Of a stretch of 64,000 nt of DNA, positions 9,109 through 16,977 are shown piece by piece. The stretch spans positions 1 through 64,000 of the forward strand of contig NZ_AGUF01000047.1 of assembly GCF_000236785.1 (NCBI RefSeq), written 5' to 3'. The notes beneath the pieces are model-generated. The model was given only the letters and a program-made list of their open reading frames with translations. It had not been told where the DNA came from and ran no database searches. A program made the position numbers and the translations under genes. Origin of the DNA: Achromobacter arsenitoxydans SY8 (GTDB lineage: Bacteria; Pseudomonadota; Gammaproteobacteria; Burkholderiales; Burkholderiaceae_B). The stretch's first letter is position 1. Every line of letters starts with the position of its first letter.

Positions 9109-10095
9109 ATGCAAGGCATTTCAACCCTGCGCCTGGCGGCAGGCATCGCCATGGCTTTCATCGGCCATGGCGCCTACGCCGTCACCACGCTCACCATGAC
9201 CACCGAATATCCGGCCACCTCCATGCCCGGCCAGGGCGTGTCCACGTTCGCGGAGCTGGTGCGCGCCAAGTCGGCCGGAAACGTCGTGATCGACACCAGC
9301 TTCGACGCCAGCAAGGGCATCAAGTCGGGCGACATGATTGAAGCCGTCGAGACGCGCAAGGTCGATGCGGGCGATGCTTTTGCCGGCGCCCTGGCCACGA
9401 AGTACCCGCTGTTCGGCGTATCTTCCCTGCCCTTCCTGGCGGACTCGCTGTCCAAGGCCCGCAGCCTGAACAAGGCCGCGCGCCCCGCCTACGAAAAACT
9501 GCTGGCCGCGCATGGCCAGAAGCTGCTGTACACGACGCCCTGGCCGGCCTCGGGCATCTGGTCCAAACAGAAGATCGACGGCGTGGCCGCGCTGAAGGGG
9601 CTGAGCATCCGCACCTACGACGCGACCTCGCAGGATGTCATGCAGAAGGCTGGCGCCCGCGCCCAGAACATATCGTTCGCGGACGCCATGCCCCGCATCG
9701 CCGCCGGCGACGTGAACGCCGTGCTGTCTTCCGGCGATGGGGGAGCGGGCCGCAAGCTGTGGGAGCACCTGCCCCATTTCGCGGAGATCAACTATGCGAT
9801 GCCGATCTCGGTGGCGACGATGAACCTGAAGGCTTATCAGGCGCTGGATGCGCGCTCGCGCAAGGCCATCGACCAGGCCGCCGCGCAGACCGAGGCCGAG
9901 CAGTGGAAACGCATCGAGGGCCGCCTGCAGCAGAACTACGCGAACATGCGCAAGAACGGCGTCGCGATCAACTCGGCCGTACCGCCCGCCGTGCGCAAGG
10001 CGCTGAAGGACGCTTCGGCTGACTCCGTCAATGCCTGGAAGACGGCGGCGGGTCCCGAGGCCGCCGGCATCCTGAAGCAGGCCGCCAAGCGGTAG
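9109..10095 (+). CDS. TRAP transporter substrate-binding protein (DctP family), orphan
   Basis: Periplasmic solute receptor of 328 residues for a tripartite ATP-independent transporter, which normally imports organic acids. A signal peptide (residues 1-24, cut after AYA) precedes TTLTMTTEYPATSMPGQG. The DctP-family core follows, with the segment TTPWPASGIWSKQKIDGVAALKGLSIRTYD that usually contains the carboxylate-binding Arg (here IRTY). The start at 9109 has AGGAG at 9098-9102. No DctQ or DctM membrane gene is nearby, so it must work with a transporter encoded elsewhere. It ends 20 nt from the convergent maoC-like gene, with no terminator seen. Confidence 0.85.
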   Translation: MQGISTLRLAAGIAMAFIGHGAYAVTTLTMTTEYPATSMPGQGVSTFAELVRAKSAGNVVIDTSFDASKGIKSGDMIEAVETRKVDAGDAFAGALATKYPLFGVSSLPFLADSLSKARSLNKAARPAYEKLLAAHGQKLLYTTPWPASGIWSKQKIDGVAALKGLSIRTYDATSQDVMQKAGARAQNISFADAMPRIAAGDVNAVLSSGDGGAGRKLWEHLPHFAEINYAMPISVATMNLKAYQALDARSRKAIDQAAAQTEAEQWKRIEGRLQQNYANMRKNGVAINSAVPPAVRKALKDASADSVNAWKTAAGPEAAGILKQAAKR

Positions 10096-10115
10096 GCGGG
10101 AAGCGGCAGACGGGC

Positions 10116-10559
10116 TTAGTTGTTGCCCGACAAATCGAACAGGCTGGTCGCGTCCATTTCCAGCACGCTTTCGTCGTGCTGGTTAAGGACCGTCCAGGCC
10201 CAGGTGATGATGCCCAGGTCCGGGCGCGACGACGAGGTGCGCGCGCCCTGCACGCGCGCTTCCAGGCGCAGGGTGTCGCCTGGCCGCACCGGCGTGCGCC
10301 AGCGCACTTCGCCCAGGCCGGGCGAACCAAAGGATTCGGAATCATGCAGGGCGGCGTCGACCGCCATGCGCATGGCCAGCGCGCAAGTGTGCCAGCCGCT
10401 GGCGATCAGTCCGCCCCAGCGCCCTTCCGCGGCGCGCTGGGGATCGGTATGGAACCATTGGGGGTCGTACTTCCGGGCGAACTCCAGGATCTCCGCTTCC
10501 GTCACGGCGACCGGCCCGGCCTTGATCAGCATGCCGTCCTTGAACTCGGCGAACTTCAT
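10116..10559 (-). CDS. MaoC-like (R)-specific enoyl-CoA hydratase, last gene of the boxCBA operon
   Basis: Hot-dog-fold protein of 147 residues. The hydratase-2 signature is seen in FARKYDPQWFHTDPQRA (catalytic Asp and His about residues 31 and 37) and in GGLIASGWHTCALAMRM. VRPGDTLRLEARVQG is the conserved strand region. Members hydrate trans-2-enoyl-CoA esters. It lies 68 nt downstream of boxA in the same direction, so a role in hydrating the C6 dicarboxylyl-CoA made after BoxC is a reasonable inference. The ribosome site (GGGGA before a run of A) is weak. Confidence 0.85.
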   Translation of the reverse strand: MKFAEFKDGMLIKAGPVAVTEAEILEFARKYDPQWFHTDPQRAAEGRWGGLIASGWHTCALAMRMAVDAALHDSESFGSPGLGEVRWRTPVRPGDTLRLEARVQGARTSSSRPDLGIITWAWTVLNQHDESVLEMDATSLFDLSGNN

Positions 10560-10584
10560 GTTTTTTTCCCCGCAGAACGAAACC

Positions 10585-10602
10585 GGCGCGCCCAGGCGCG
10601 CC
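10585..10602. other. GC-rich stem-loop between boxA and the maoC-like gene
   Basis: GGCGCGCC-CA-GGCGCGCC, a perfect 8-bp stem; each arm is also a palindrome by itself. No T-run follows on the transcribed strand, so it is more likely an mRNA-stability or processing element than a terminator. Confidence 0.5.
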
Positions 10603-10627
10603 GATCGTCACGCATGTGTAGTTGGAA

Positions 10628-11875
10628 TCAGTAGGTCTCGAAGTGCAGACGGCCTTCGCGGCGCAGCACATCGTGCAGGATAGACCAATCCTCGCCCGCC
10701 TGCATCATCACTTCGCGCAGTGCCTCCAGGACGCCGACCTCCATGCCCTTGAGGCCGCAGACATAGATGCAGGTGTTGCGGTCGGCCAGCAATTCCCGCA
10801 CCTGGACCGCACGTTCGCGGATCAGGTCCTGGACGTAGCGCTTGGGCTGGCCGGCCTCGCGCGACAGCGCCAGATTGATGTCGATGAAATCGCGCGGCAG
10901 CTTCATCAAGGGGCCGAAATAGGGCAGCTCGCGTTCGGTGCGGGCGCCGAAGAACAGCATGAGCTTGCCGATGTCGCCGGAGCCGATGAGGCGCCTGCTG
11001 CGTTCGGTCATGGCGCGCATGGGTGCGGAACCCGTGCCCGTGCAGATCATGATGAGATTGGCGCGCGGATGGTTGGGCATCAGGAAGGTGTGGCCGAACG
11101 GGCCGATCACCTGCACGGTGTCGTTCCTGGCCAGGTCGCACAGGTAGTTGGAGCAGACGCCGTGTGCGGCCGCGCCGCCGTGGTCCTGCGTGACGCGCTT
11201 CACGGTCAGGGACAGGTTGTTGTAGCCCGCCCGTTCGCCATCGCGCGGACTGGCCAGCGAATACTGCCGCGCATGGTGCGGCCGCCCTTGCGCGTCCGTT
11301 CCCGGCGGCAGGATGCCGATGGATTGGCCTTCCAGCACCGGGAAAGGCAGTTCGCCGAAGTCCAGCACGATGTGATGGATATCGCTTTCCGTGTCCGCGC
11401 CCGTGACGCGGTAGTTGCCCACCACGGTCGCCGTGATGGGCGTCTTGTGCGTGTACAGGTTCACGTAGGGATGCGCCGCCGACCAGGGCGGCACGGCAGC
11501 CCCTGCGGCCATGGCCGACGCCGGCGATGCCGCGGCCTGGGACGGCTGCGCGTTGCCGGCTTCGACCGGTTCGGGCGCTTGCTCGACGTCGGCGGGCAGG
11601 GATTTTTCGCCCGGCAGTTCTTCCCAGCCCAACTGATCCTGCACCGAGTAGGCCTCGGCGCGCACCACCAGCCGCCAGTTGTCGATAGACCCGGTGGGGC
11701 AAGGCGGCACGCACGCCATGCAGCCGTTGCAGATATCGGGATCCACCACGTAGTTGTTGGAGTCGTGCGTGATGGCGTCGACCGGACAGGTCTCTTCGCA
11801 CGTGTTGCAGCGGATGCAGATCTCGGGATCAATCAAATGCTGCTTCAGGACTTCTGCGGGTAATGGGGCGTTCAT
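10628..11875 (-). CDS. boxA: Benzoyl-CoA 2,3-epoxidase reductase subunit BoxA
   Basis: Iron-sulphur flavoprotein that passes electrons from NADPH to the epoxidase BoxB during aerobic benzoyl-CoA degradation. The 415-residue protein has two 4Fe-4S clusters at the N-terminus ([12 protein letters not shown] and [12 protein letters not shown], residues 20-62), an Ala/Pro-rich linker (about 95-135), and a ferredoxin-NADP-reductase-like part with the FAD motif [12 protein letters not shown]-binding [13 protein letters not shown] and the C-terminal Tyr (FETY). This layout is diagnostic of BoxA. It lies 52 nt after boxB on the same strand, with a GC-rich hairpin in the gap. Confidence 0.97.
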   Translation of the reverse strand: MNAPLPAEVLKQHLIDPEICIRCNTCEETCPVDAITHDSNNYVVDPDICNGCMACVPPCPTGSIDNWRLVVRAEAYSVQDQLGWEELPGEKSLPADVEQAPEPVEAGNAQPSQAAASPASAMAAGAAVPPWSAAHPYVNLYTHKTPITATVVGNYRVTGADTESDIHHIVLDFGELPFPVLEGQSIGILPPGTDAQGRPHHARQYSLASPRDGERAGYNNLSLTVKRVTQDHGGAAAHGVCSNYLCDLARNDTVQVIGPFGHTFLMPNHPRANLIMICTGTGSAPMRAMTERSRRLIGSGDIGKLMLFFGARTERELPYFGPLMKLPRDFIDINLALSREAGQPKRYVQDLIRERAVQVRELLADRNTCIYVCGLKGMEVGVLEALREVMMQAGEDWSILHDVLRREGRLHFETY

Positions 11876-11897
11876 CGCCGTCCTCCCAATGCGCGGA

Positions 11898-11915
11898 CGG
11901 GGCGCAGGCGCCCCG
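11898..11915. other. GC-rich stem-loop between boxB and boxA
   Basis: CGGGGCGC-AG-GCGCCCCG, a perfect 8-bp stem in the 52-nt gap. No T-run. It could tune the relative amount of BoxB and BoxA messages. Confidence 0.5.
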
Positions 11916-11927
11916 CCCTTGCCGCCT

Positions 11928-13355
11928 TCAGTTGAAACGGACGTAGTCGAAGTTGACCGGCTGGCGGTTGACGCCCATGACCGGCGGGGCGATCCAGTTG
12001 GCGAACTTGCCGGGTTCGGTCACGCGCCCCATCAGGGATGCGACGAACGCGCGGTCTTCCTGCGTGGGCAGCCATTGGTGCTGATTGGCCTGCCATTGCG
12101 AGTCGGACAGGATCTCGCCTTCGGGAGACATGCGGATGCCGGCCAGGGTGCCGATCTGGCGGTTGAAGGCCTTGTGCGGCACCTGCAGGCGGAACGGAAT
12201 GCCGCTCTTTTCGATGACCTTGTTCCAGCGGCCGATGCCGGCCACGGAATCGCGGATGAAGTCGTCGCGCAGCACTTCGTTCAGGGCGTTGAGCATCGGC
12301 ACTTCTATTTCGCCCAGCTTGCCGTTGCTGACGTTCAGCACCCGGTAGGTATCGTTCTTGAGCTGGTGGTCGTCGGTGCGCTTGCTCTCTTCGTAGCGGC
12401 CCTTCAGGCCCGAGCCGTAGAAGATGGCGGCGTTGGACGACTGGTCCGCGCCGAACAGGTCGATGGTGACGCTGTAGTGGAAGTTCAGATAGCGCTGAAT
12501 GGTGGGCAGGTCGATCACGCCGGCCGCGCGCACGGTTGCAGGATCGTCGGTCTTGAGCTGGTTCATCACCTCGCAGGTGCGCTGGATGACGCGCGAGATG
12601 CCGGATTCGCCCACGAACATGTGGTGCGCCTCTTCGGTCAGCATGAACTTGGTGGTGCGCGCCAGCGGATCGAAGCTGGATTCGGCCAGGGCGCACAGCT
12701 GGAACTTGCCGTCGCGGTCGGTGAAGTAGGTGAACATGTAGAACGCCAGCCAGTCCGGCGTCTTTTCGTTGAAGGCGCCCAGGATGCGCGGATTGTCCGA
12801 ATCGCCTGAGCTGCGCTGCAGCAGCGCGTCGGCTTCCTCGCGGCCGTCGCGGCCGAAGTAGCGGTGCAGCAGGTACACCATGGCCCACAGGTGGCGGCCT
12901 TCTTCGACGTTGATCTGGAACAGGTTGCGCAGGTCGTACTGCGACGGCGCGGTCAGGCCCAGATGGCGCTGCTGCTCGATCGACGCGGGTTCGGTGTCGC
13001 CCTGCGTGACGATGATGCGGCGCAGGTTGGCGCGGTGCTCGCCGGGCACGTCCTGCCAGACATCGCGGCCCATGTTTTCGCCGAAGTGGATCTTGCGCTG
13101 GCCGTCTTGCGGCGCAAGAAAGATGCCCCAGCGGTAGTCCGGCATGCGGACATGGTTGAAGTGGGCCCAGCCGTCGGGCTCGACGCTGACCGCCGTGCGC
13201 AGGTAGACGTCGAAGCCATGCGAACCGTCCGGGCCCATGTCCTGCCACCATTGCAGGTAGTTGGGCTGCCAGTGCTCCAGCGCGCGCTGCAAAGTGCGGT
13301 CGCCGGACAGGTTGACGTTATTGGGGATCTTGTCGGTGTAGTTGATGCCTGACAT
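11928..13355 (-). CDS. boxB: Benzoyl-CoA 2,3-epoxidase oxygenase subunit BoxB
   Basis: Class I di-iron oxygenase that inserts one oxygen atom into benzoyl-CoA to give the 2,3-epoxide, using electrons from BoxA. The 475-residue length matches BoxB. Two iron-binding E-x2-H patterns are visible in [13 protein letters not shown] and [14 protein letters not shown], as in other ferritin-like oxygenases, with [15 protein letters not shown] between them. The start at 13355 ([16 protein letters not shown]) is preferred over an upstream in-frame codon at 13403 because AGGAG lies at 13364-13368 on the complement, 8 nt away. It is the second gene of the boxC-boxB-boxA-maoC unit. Confidence 0.97.
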   Translation of the reverse strand: MSGINYTDKIPNNVNLSGDRTLQRALEHWQPNYLQWWQDMGPDGSHGFDVYLRTAVSVEPDGWAHFNHVRMPDYRWGIFLAPQDGQRKIHFGENMGRDVWQDVPGEHRANLRRIIVTQGDTEPASIEQQRHLGLTAPSQYDLRNLFQINVEEGRHLWAMVYLLHRYFGRDGREEADALLQRSSGDSDNPRILGAFNEKTPDWLAFYMFTYFTDRDGKFQLCALAESSFDPLARTTKFMLTEEAHHMFVGESGISRVIQRTCEVMNQLKTDDPATVRAAGVIDLPTIQRYLNFHYSVTIDLFGADQSSNAAIFYGSGLKGRYEESKRTDDHQLKNDTYRVLNVSNGKLGEIEVPMLNALNEVLRDDFIRDSVAGIGRWNKVIEKSGIPFRLQVPHKAFNRQIGTLAGIRMSPEGEILSDSQWQANQHQWLPTQEDRAFVASLMGRVTEPGKFANWIAPPVMGVNRQPVNFDYVRFN

Positions 13356-13414
13356 TGTCTCTGCTCCTGTTCCTGGGATGGGGCCGCTTGCAGCGCGGCG
13401 CATATTCCTGAGGA

Positions 13415-13445
13415 CCGCGGAACGCGCGCAGTGCGCGCGCCGCGG
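13415..13445. other. Strong GC-rich stem-loop between boxC and boxB
   Basis: Nested hairpin: outer CCGCGG arms (13415-13420, 13440-13445) around an inner CGCGCGCA-G-TGCGCGCG stem. No T-run on the transcribed strand. It lies inside the operon, so it probably affects mRNA processing or partial attenuation. Confidence 0.55.
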
Positions 13446-13470
13446 CCTTGATCGTTGGCAAGCTGGCCGT

Positions 13471-15129
13471 TCAGACCCGGTTCCAGTCGAACGCCGCCTG
13501 CTCGCCCTTGCCGTACAGCTTGAGCGCGCCCTTGTCGCCGGCCGCGTTCGGACGGTTGAAGATCCAGTTCTGCCAGGCGGTCAGCCGGCCGAAGATGCGT
13601 GTTTCCATGGTTTCCTGGCCGCCGAAGCGCAAGTTGGCTTCCAGCCCGGTCAAGGCGTCGGGCGACAGCGCGCGGCGCTCTTCCAGGGCCATGCGCACCT
13701 CGTCTTCCCAGTCGATGCTGTCGGGCGCGTAGGTCACCAGCCCAAGTTCCAGCGCGTCGGCGGCGGACAGGCTGTGGCCGGCCTGCGCGCGCACGGCTTC
13801 AAGAGGCTCGGTCTCTTCATAGAAGCGGCGCTGCAGGCGGCTCTGCCCGTTGACCAGCGGGTAGGCGCCGAAGTTGCGCTCTCCCACCACGATGCGCGCC
13901 GGCGCGGCGGCGTCCTCGTCGTCGAGCATGTAGCTGCGGTCGGCCGCCAGCGCCAGTTCCAGCAGCGTGCCGACAAAGCACGAACCGGGTTCGATCAGCG
14001 CGTACAGGCTGCGGGACGTGACGTCCAGACGCGCCAGCGTGCGGCGGAGCATGCCGGCGGTTTCGCGCACGAACCAGTGGTCCGCGTGCTTCTGCAGCGC
14101 GGCGTCGGCCGCCAGCACGGCCTGCGGATCGCCTTCCGTCTTCAGGATCCAGGTGCCGATGTCGAGTTCGTTGGTGCGCATGGACAGGATGGCGTCGTCC
14201 AGTTCGCGCGCCATCTGCAGCGGCCACCAGTTCGCGCCGGCGGCAACGATGTCCTTCAGTTCCGACTCGACCGGCCCCTGCGGCGCGCGCACCGTCCAGG
14301 TGGCCTGGCGCTTTTCGCGATCCAGGCGGATATCCACGTAGCGGTACGACAGGCCGTCGGCGCTTTCCTGGCGCTGCAGCGGCGTCAGGGCCACGCCGGC
14401 TTCGCCGGCCGGGCGGTCGCTGTCCTGCGCCAGCGCCAGCGCGCGGGCGCGCACTACTTCCTCGAAGCGCGCGGGCTTGACCACGTCGTCGACCAGGCGC
14501 CAGTCCTTGGCGCGCTGGCCGCGCACGCCTTCGACCAGGGTGCAGAAAATGTCGGCGTGATCGTGGCGCACCCGGCGCTTGTCCGTCACGCGGGTCAGGC
14601 CGCCCGTGCCCGGCAGCACGCCCAGCAGGGGGACTTCCGGCAAGGCCACGGCGGAGGACCGGTCGTCGATGAGCAGGATCTCGTCGCAGGCCAGCGCCAG
14701 TTCGTAGCCGCCGCCCGCGCAGGCGCCGTTCAGGGCGGCGATGAATTTCAGGCCGCCATGGCGGCTGGAGTCTTCGATGCCATTGCGGGTTTCATTGGTG
14801 AACTTGCAGAAGTTCACCTTCCAGGCATGCGTGGACAGCCCCAGCATGAAGATATTGGCGCCGGAACAGAAGATCCGGTCCTTCATGCTGGTAACGACCA
14901 CGCTGCGCACCTCGGGATGCTCGAAGCGTATGCGCTGCAGGGCGTCGTGCAGTTCGATGTCCACGCCCAGGTCATAGGAATTCAGCTTCAGCTTGTAGCC
15001 GGGGCGCAGGCCGCCGTCTTCGGCCACGTCCATGGCCAGGGTGGCGACCGGGCCGTCAAACGCCAGGCGCCAATGCCGGTATTGGGCGGGCTCGGTCCGG
15101 AAATCGACCCTGCTGATGGGGCTGCTCAT
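13471..15129 (-). CDS. boxC: 2,3-epoxybenzoyl-CoA dihydrolase BoxC
   Basis: Opens the ring of 2,3-epoxybenzoyl-CoA with water, releasing formate and 3,4-dehydroadipyl-CoA semialdehyde. A 552-residue crotonase-superfamily enzyme, twice the usual size, as expected for BoxC. The crotonase core is in the N-terminal half: VVTSMKDRIFCSGANIFMLG, then FIAALNGACAGGGYELALAC with the oxyanion-hole glycines, and VALPEVPLLGVLPGTGG carrying the catalytic Glu. The start at 15129 (MSSPISRVDFR) has AAGGAG about 8 nt upstream; an in-frame codon at 15180 does not. First gene of the leftward arm. Its predicted promoter overlaps TGCA-type operators. Confidence 0.96.
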   Translation of the reverse strand: MSSPISRVDFRTEPAQYRHWRLAFDGPVATLAMDVAEDGGLRPGYKLKLNSYDLGVDIELHDALQRIRFEHPEVRSVVVTSMKDRIFCSGANIFMLGLSTHAWKVNFCKFTNETRNGIEDSSRHGGLKFIAALNGACAGGGYELALACDEILLIDDRSSAVALPEVPLLGVLPGTGGLTRVTDKRRVRHDHADIFCTLVEGVRGQRAKDWRLVDDVVKPARFEEVVRARALALAQDSDRPAGEAGVALTPLQRQESADGLSYRYVDIRLDREKRQATWTVRAPQGPVESELKDIVAAGANWWPLQMARELDDAILSMRTNELDIGTWILKTEGDPQAVLAADAALQKHADHWFVRETAGMLRRTLARLDVTSRSLYALIEPGSCFVGTLLELALAADRSYMLDDEDAAAPARIVVGERNFGAYPLVNGQSRLQRRFYEETEPLEAVRAQAGHSLSAADALELGLVTYAPDSIDWEDEVRMALEERRALSPDALTGLEANLRFGGQETMETRIFGRLTAWQNWIFNRPNAAGDKGALKLYGKGEQAAFDWNRV

Positions 15130-15189
15130 AACTTGTCTCCTTCTACGCCCTGCCGTGACAGGAAAAATACTGCACCACATGAATTATTG

Positions 15190-15203
15190 TGCAGATTAGT
15201 GCA
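15190..15203. promoter_or_regulatory. Putative BoxR operator 1 (TGCA-N6-TGCA)
   Basis: TGCA-GATTAG-TGCA overlaps the predicted -10 of the boxC promoter, the expected place for a repressor. TGCA-based repeats are, as recalled, the recognition pattern of the BzdR/BoxR family. Binding here is inferred. Confidence 0.65.
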
Positions 15204-15221
15204 GAAGAAATTGGCCGTCAA
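15193..15221 (-). promoter_or_regulatory. Predicted boxC promoter
   Basis: On the complement: TTGACG (15221-15216), 17-nt spacer, TAATCT (15198-15193). The -35 matches five of six consensus bases and the -10 four. It lies about 60 nt before the boxC start. Confidence 0.65.
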
Positions 15222-15229
15222 GCATGACA

Positions 15230-15243
15230 TGCATAAAAGTGCA
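15230..15243. promoter_or_regulatory. Putative BoxR operator 2 (TGCA-N6-TGCA)
   Basis: TGCA-TAAAAG-TGCA lies 40 nt (about four helical turns, measured start to start) from operator 1 and 8 nt upstream of the -35. The phased spacing would suit cooperative binding by two dimers. Confidence 0.6.
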
Positions 15244-15280
15244 TCCGACATGCCGAATCCATGCGGCAGGGCTCGCCATG

Positions 15281-15306
15281 AAAAAGGCCGCCCGGATGGG
15301 CGGCCT
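15281..15306 (-). terminator. Rho-independent terminator after boxR
   Basis: On the complement: 8-bp stem GGCCGCCC / GGGCGGCC with a 4-nt loop, followed by TTTTT. It separates boxR transcription from boxC, which has its own promoter downstream. Confidence 0.85.
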
Positions 15307-15334
15307 GATGGACGAGGGAATCGGGATCGGCTGG

Positions 15335-16243
15335 CTACAGCGGCAGGCCGCAGGCCTTGCGCACCTGGGTGCGCAGTCCGGCAAAGCTCTCGGAGACTTC
15401 CAGATTGCTGGTGACCCAGGTGAGGTCCGCCTTGGCGTAGAAGGCTTCGCGGCCGGCAAGAATGCGCTTGAGATCCGCCATGGCCTCGTTGTTGCCGGAC
15501 ATGGGCCGGAAGTCGCCCTGCGCCATGACGCGCTCCATGTGCTCTTCAGGCGTGGCGCGCAGCCAGACCGTGTAGCAGTGGGTCAGCAGCAGATTCAGGG
15601 TGGCGGGTTCCGACACCAGGCCGCCGGGCGTGGCCAGCACCATCTCGGGGTAGATCTGGACGGCCTCTTCGAGCGCCCGCCGTTCGTAGCGGCGGTAGGC
15701 GTTGGGCCCGTAGAGATTGTGGATTTCAAGAATGCCGCAGCCGGCCACCCGCTCGATCTCGCGGTTGAGCTCCACGAAGGGATAGCCCAGGTCATCGGCC
15801 AGCATCTGGCCCAGCGTGGACTTGCCCGCGCCGCGCAGCCCGATCAGCGCCACGCGCTGCGTGCGGTTGGGACGCTGCGCCCCCGCGCCCACCCCGAACA
15901 GCTGGGACAGGGCTTCGCGGGCGCGTTGCAGATCGGATTCCGTGCGGCCGCTCAGCAGCTCGCGGATCAGCAGCCAGTCGGGCGATTCCGTGGTGACGTC
16001 CCCCACCAGTTCGGCCAGCGCGCAGTTGAACGCGCGGGCGATCTGCAGCAGGACCAGGATGGACGCGTTGCCCACGCCGTGTTCCAGATTGGCCAGATGG
16101 CGCTCGGATACGCCCGTCGCCTGGGACAACCCCTTGCGCGTCATGCCCCTTATGGCCCGAAGACGGCGCACGCGCTCGCCCAGCGCCACCAGGAAGGCCT
16201 CGCGCCGGGGTTCGACAGGCGCCGCGTCTAGCGCTTGATTCAT
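15335..16243 (-). CDS. boxR: Benzoyl-CoA-responsive repressor BoxR (HTH plus shikimate-kinase-like domain)
   Basis: Regulator of the aerobic benzoate pathway. The 302-residue protein joins an XRE-type helix-turn-helix (residues 20-80: RLRAIRGMTRKGLSQATGVS, then ERHLANLEHGVGNAS) to a C-terminal domain resembling shikimate kinase, with the P-loop LIGLRGAGKSTLGQ near residue 133. In the BoxR/BzdR family the kinase-like domain senses benzoyl-CoA and is not used for shikimate. It is divergent from the DUF4863-bclA arm and transcribed towards boxC, with a terminator in between. A palindrome related to the TGCA operators lies just upstream, so autoregulation is likely. The ribosome site is poor (GGAG 12 nt away). 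Confidence 0.95.
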   Translation of the reverse strand: MNQALDAAPVEPRREAFLVALGERVRRLRAIRGMTRKGLSQATGVSERHLANLEHGVGNASILVLLQIARAFNCALAELVGDVTTESPDWLLIRELLSGRTESDLQRAREALSQLFGVGAGAQRPNRTQRVALIGLRGAGKSTLGQMLADDLGYPFVELNREIERVAGCGILEIHNLYGPNAYRRYERRALEEAVQIYPEMVLATPGGLVSEPATLNLLLTHCYTVWLRATPEEHMERVMAQGDFRPMSGNNEAMADLKRILAGREAFYAKADLTWVTSNLEVSESFAGLRTQVRKACGLPL

Positions 16244-16285
16244 GGTTCAACTGACTCCGCAAAAACCCTGATTACGACTCTTTTA

Positions 16286-16299
16286 TGCACTATAGTGCT
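16286..16299. promoter_or_regulatory. Putative BoxR operator 3 in the divergent boxR / DUF4863 promoter region
   Basis: TGCA-CTATAG-TGCT differs from TGCA-N6-TGCA at one base and contains the perfect 12-bp palindrome GCACTATAGTGC (16287-16298). It abuts the -35 of the rightward promoter and lies where a leftward boxR promoter would be. Confidence 0.6.
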
Positions 16300-16327
16300 T
16301 GACCCAAGTCAAAGGAAGCACTATTTT
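16299..16327 (+). promoter_or_regulatory. Predicted promoter of the benzoate ligase/transport operon
   Basis: TTGACC (16299-16304), 17-nt spacer, TATTTT (16322-16327), about 90 nt before the first start codon. The -35 overlaps the last base of operator 3. Confidence 0.55.
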
Positions 16328-16420
16328 TCCATCCATCGAGTCCAAAGCCGTTCAGGTGCAAAAAAACAGCAGTCGAATTCACTGACTTCTGGAGCGCCGA
16401 CAGTGTAAAGGAGCAGCCGG

Positions 16421-16894
16421 GTGAGCACGCCAGACCAATTCCATGCCCTGATGCGCGACGTCACGCGCCTGACGGCCGGCCAGCCGCTGGATGCGGCGCT
16501 GCAGGCGCAGCTCAATGCGCAAGCCGGCCCGGACAGCGCCCTGTTCCAGGACATCTTCGCCGCCTGTAGGCAAGGCGTGGCCGACGGCTGGATGTGCGGC
16601 CGTGAAGGCGGCGGCATCCGCTACGGCCGGGTAATCAAACCGGCGCCCGACCTGGACGGCTGTTCGGTCGACGTCGTCGACATGGACGACCTGGCCGGCC
16701 CCCACCACGCCCATCCCAACGGCGAGATCGACATGGTCATGCCGCTGACCAATGACGCCCGCTTCGACGGCCATGGCGCCGGCTGGCTGGTCTATGGGCC
16801 GGGGTCCAGCCACAGCCCCACCGTATCGCGAGGCCGCGCCCTGGTGCTCTACCTGCTGCCGGGCGGCGCCATCGAATTCACGCGCCCCGGCTAG
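16421..16894 (+). CDS. DUF4863 family protein (4-hydroxylaminobenzoate lyase-like)
   Basis: First gene of the rightward benzoate arm, 157 residues. It resembles the DUF4863 family, whose studied members (PnbB) are recalled to turn 4-hydroxylaminobenzoate into protocatechuate. A His-rich segment PHHAHPNGEIDMVMPL near residue 92 looks like a cupin-type metal site. Start: GTG at 16421 with AGGAG at 16409-16413, 7 nt upstream. No nitroreductase is nearby, so the lyase activity is not supported by context; a role on benzoate or a benzoyl-CoA side product is an open possibility. The family call is from memory of the motif pattern. Confidence 0.7.
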   Translation: MSTPDQFHALMRDVTRLTAGQPLDAALQAQLNAQAGPDSALFQDIFAACRQGVADGWMCGREGGGIRYGRVIKPAPDLDGCSVDVVDMDDLAGPHHAHPNGEIDMVMPLTNDARFDGHGAGWLVYGPGSSHSPTVSRGRALVLYLLPGGAIEFTRPG

Positions 16895-16977
16895 CGCCCG
16901 CGCGCCCCGGAACCGCCCTGCCGCCCAACAACAAACACAGGCATGGCATCCGACCACCAGGACATCAGGAGACAACC

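Noticed and set aside
13342-15414. A 690-codon open frame on the + strand opposite boxC.
   Set aside because: Shadow of boxC: no motif, biased composition and it runs through the boxC promoter region.
15335-16243. BoxR as a shikimate kinase gene.
   Set aside because: The kinase-like part is fused to a helix-turn-helix and lies in the benzoate locus; in this family it is a sensor, and no aro genes are near.
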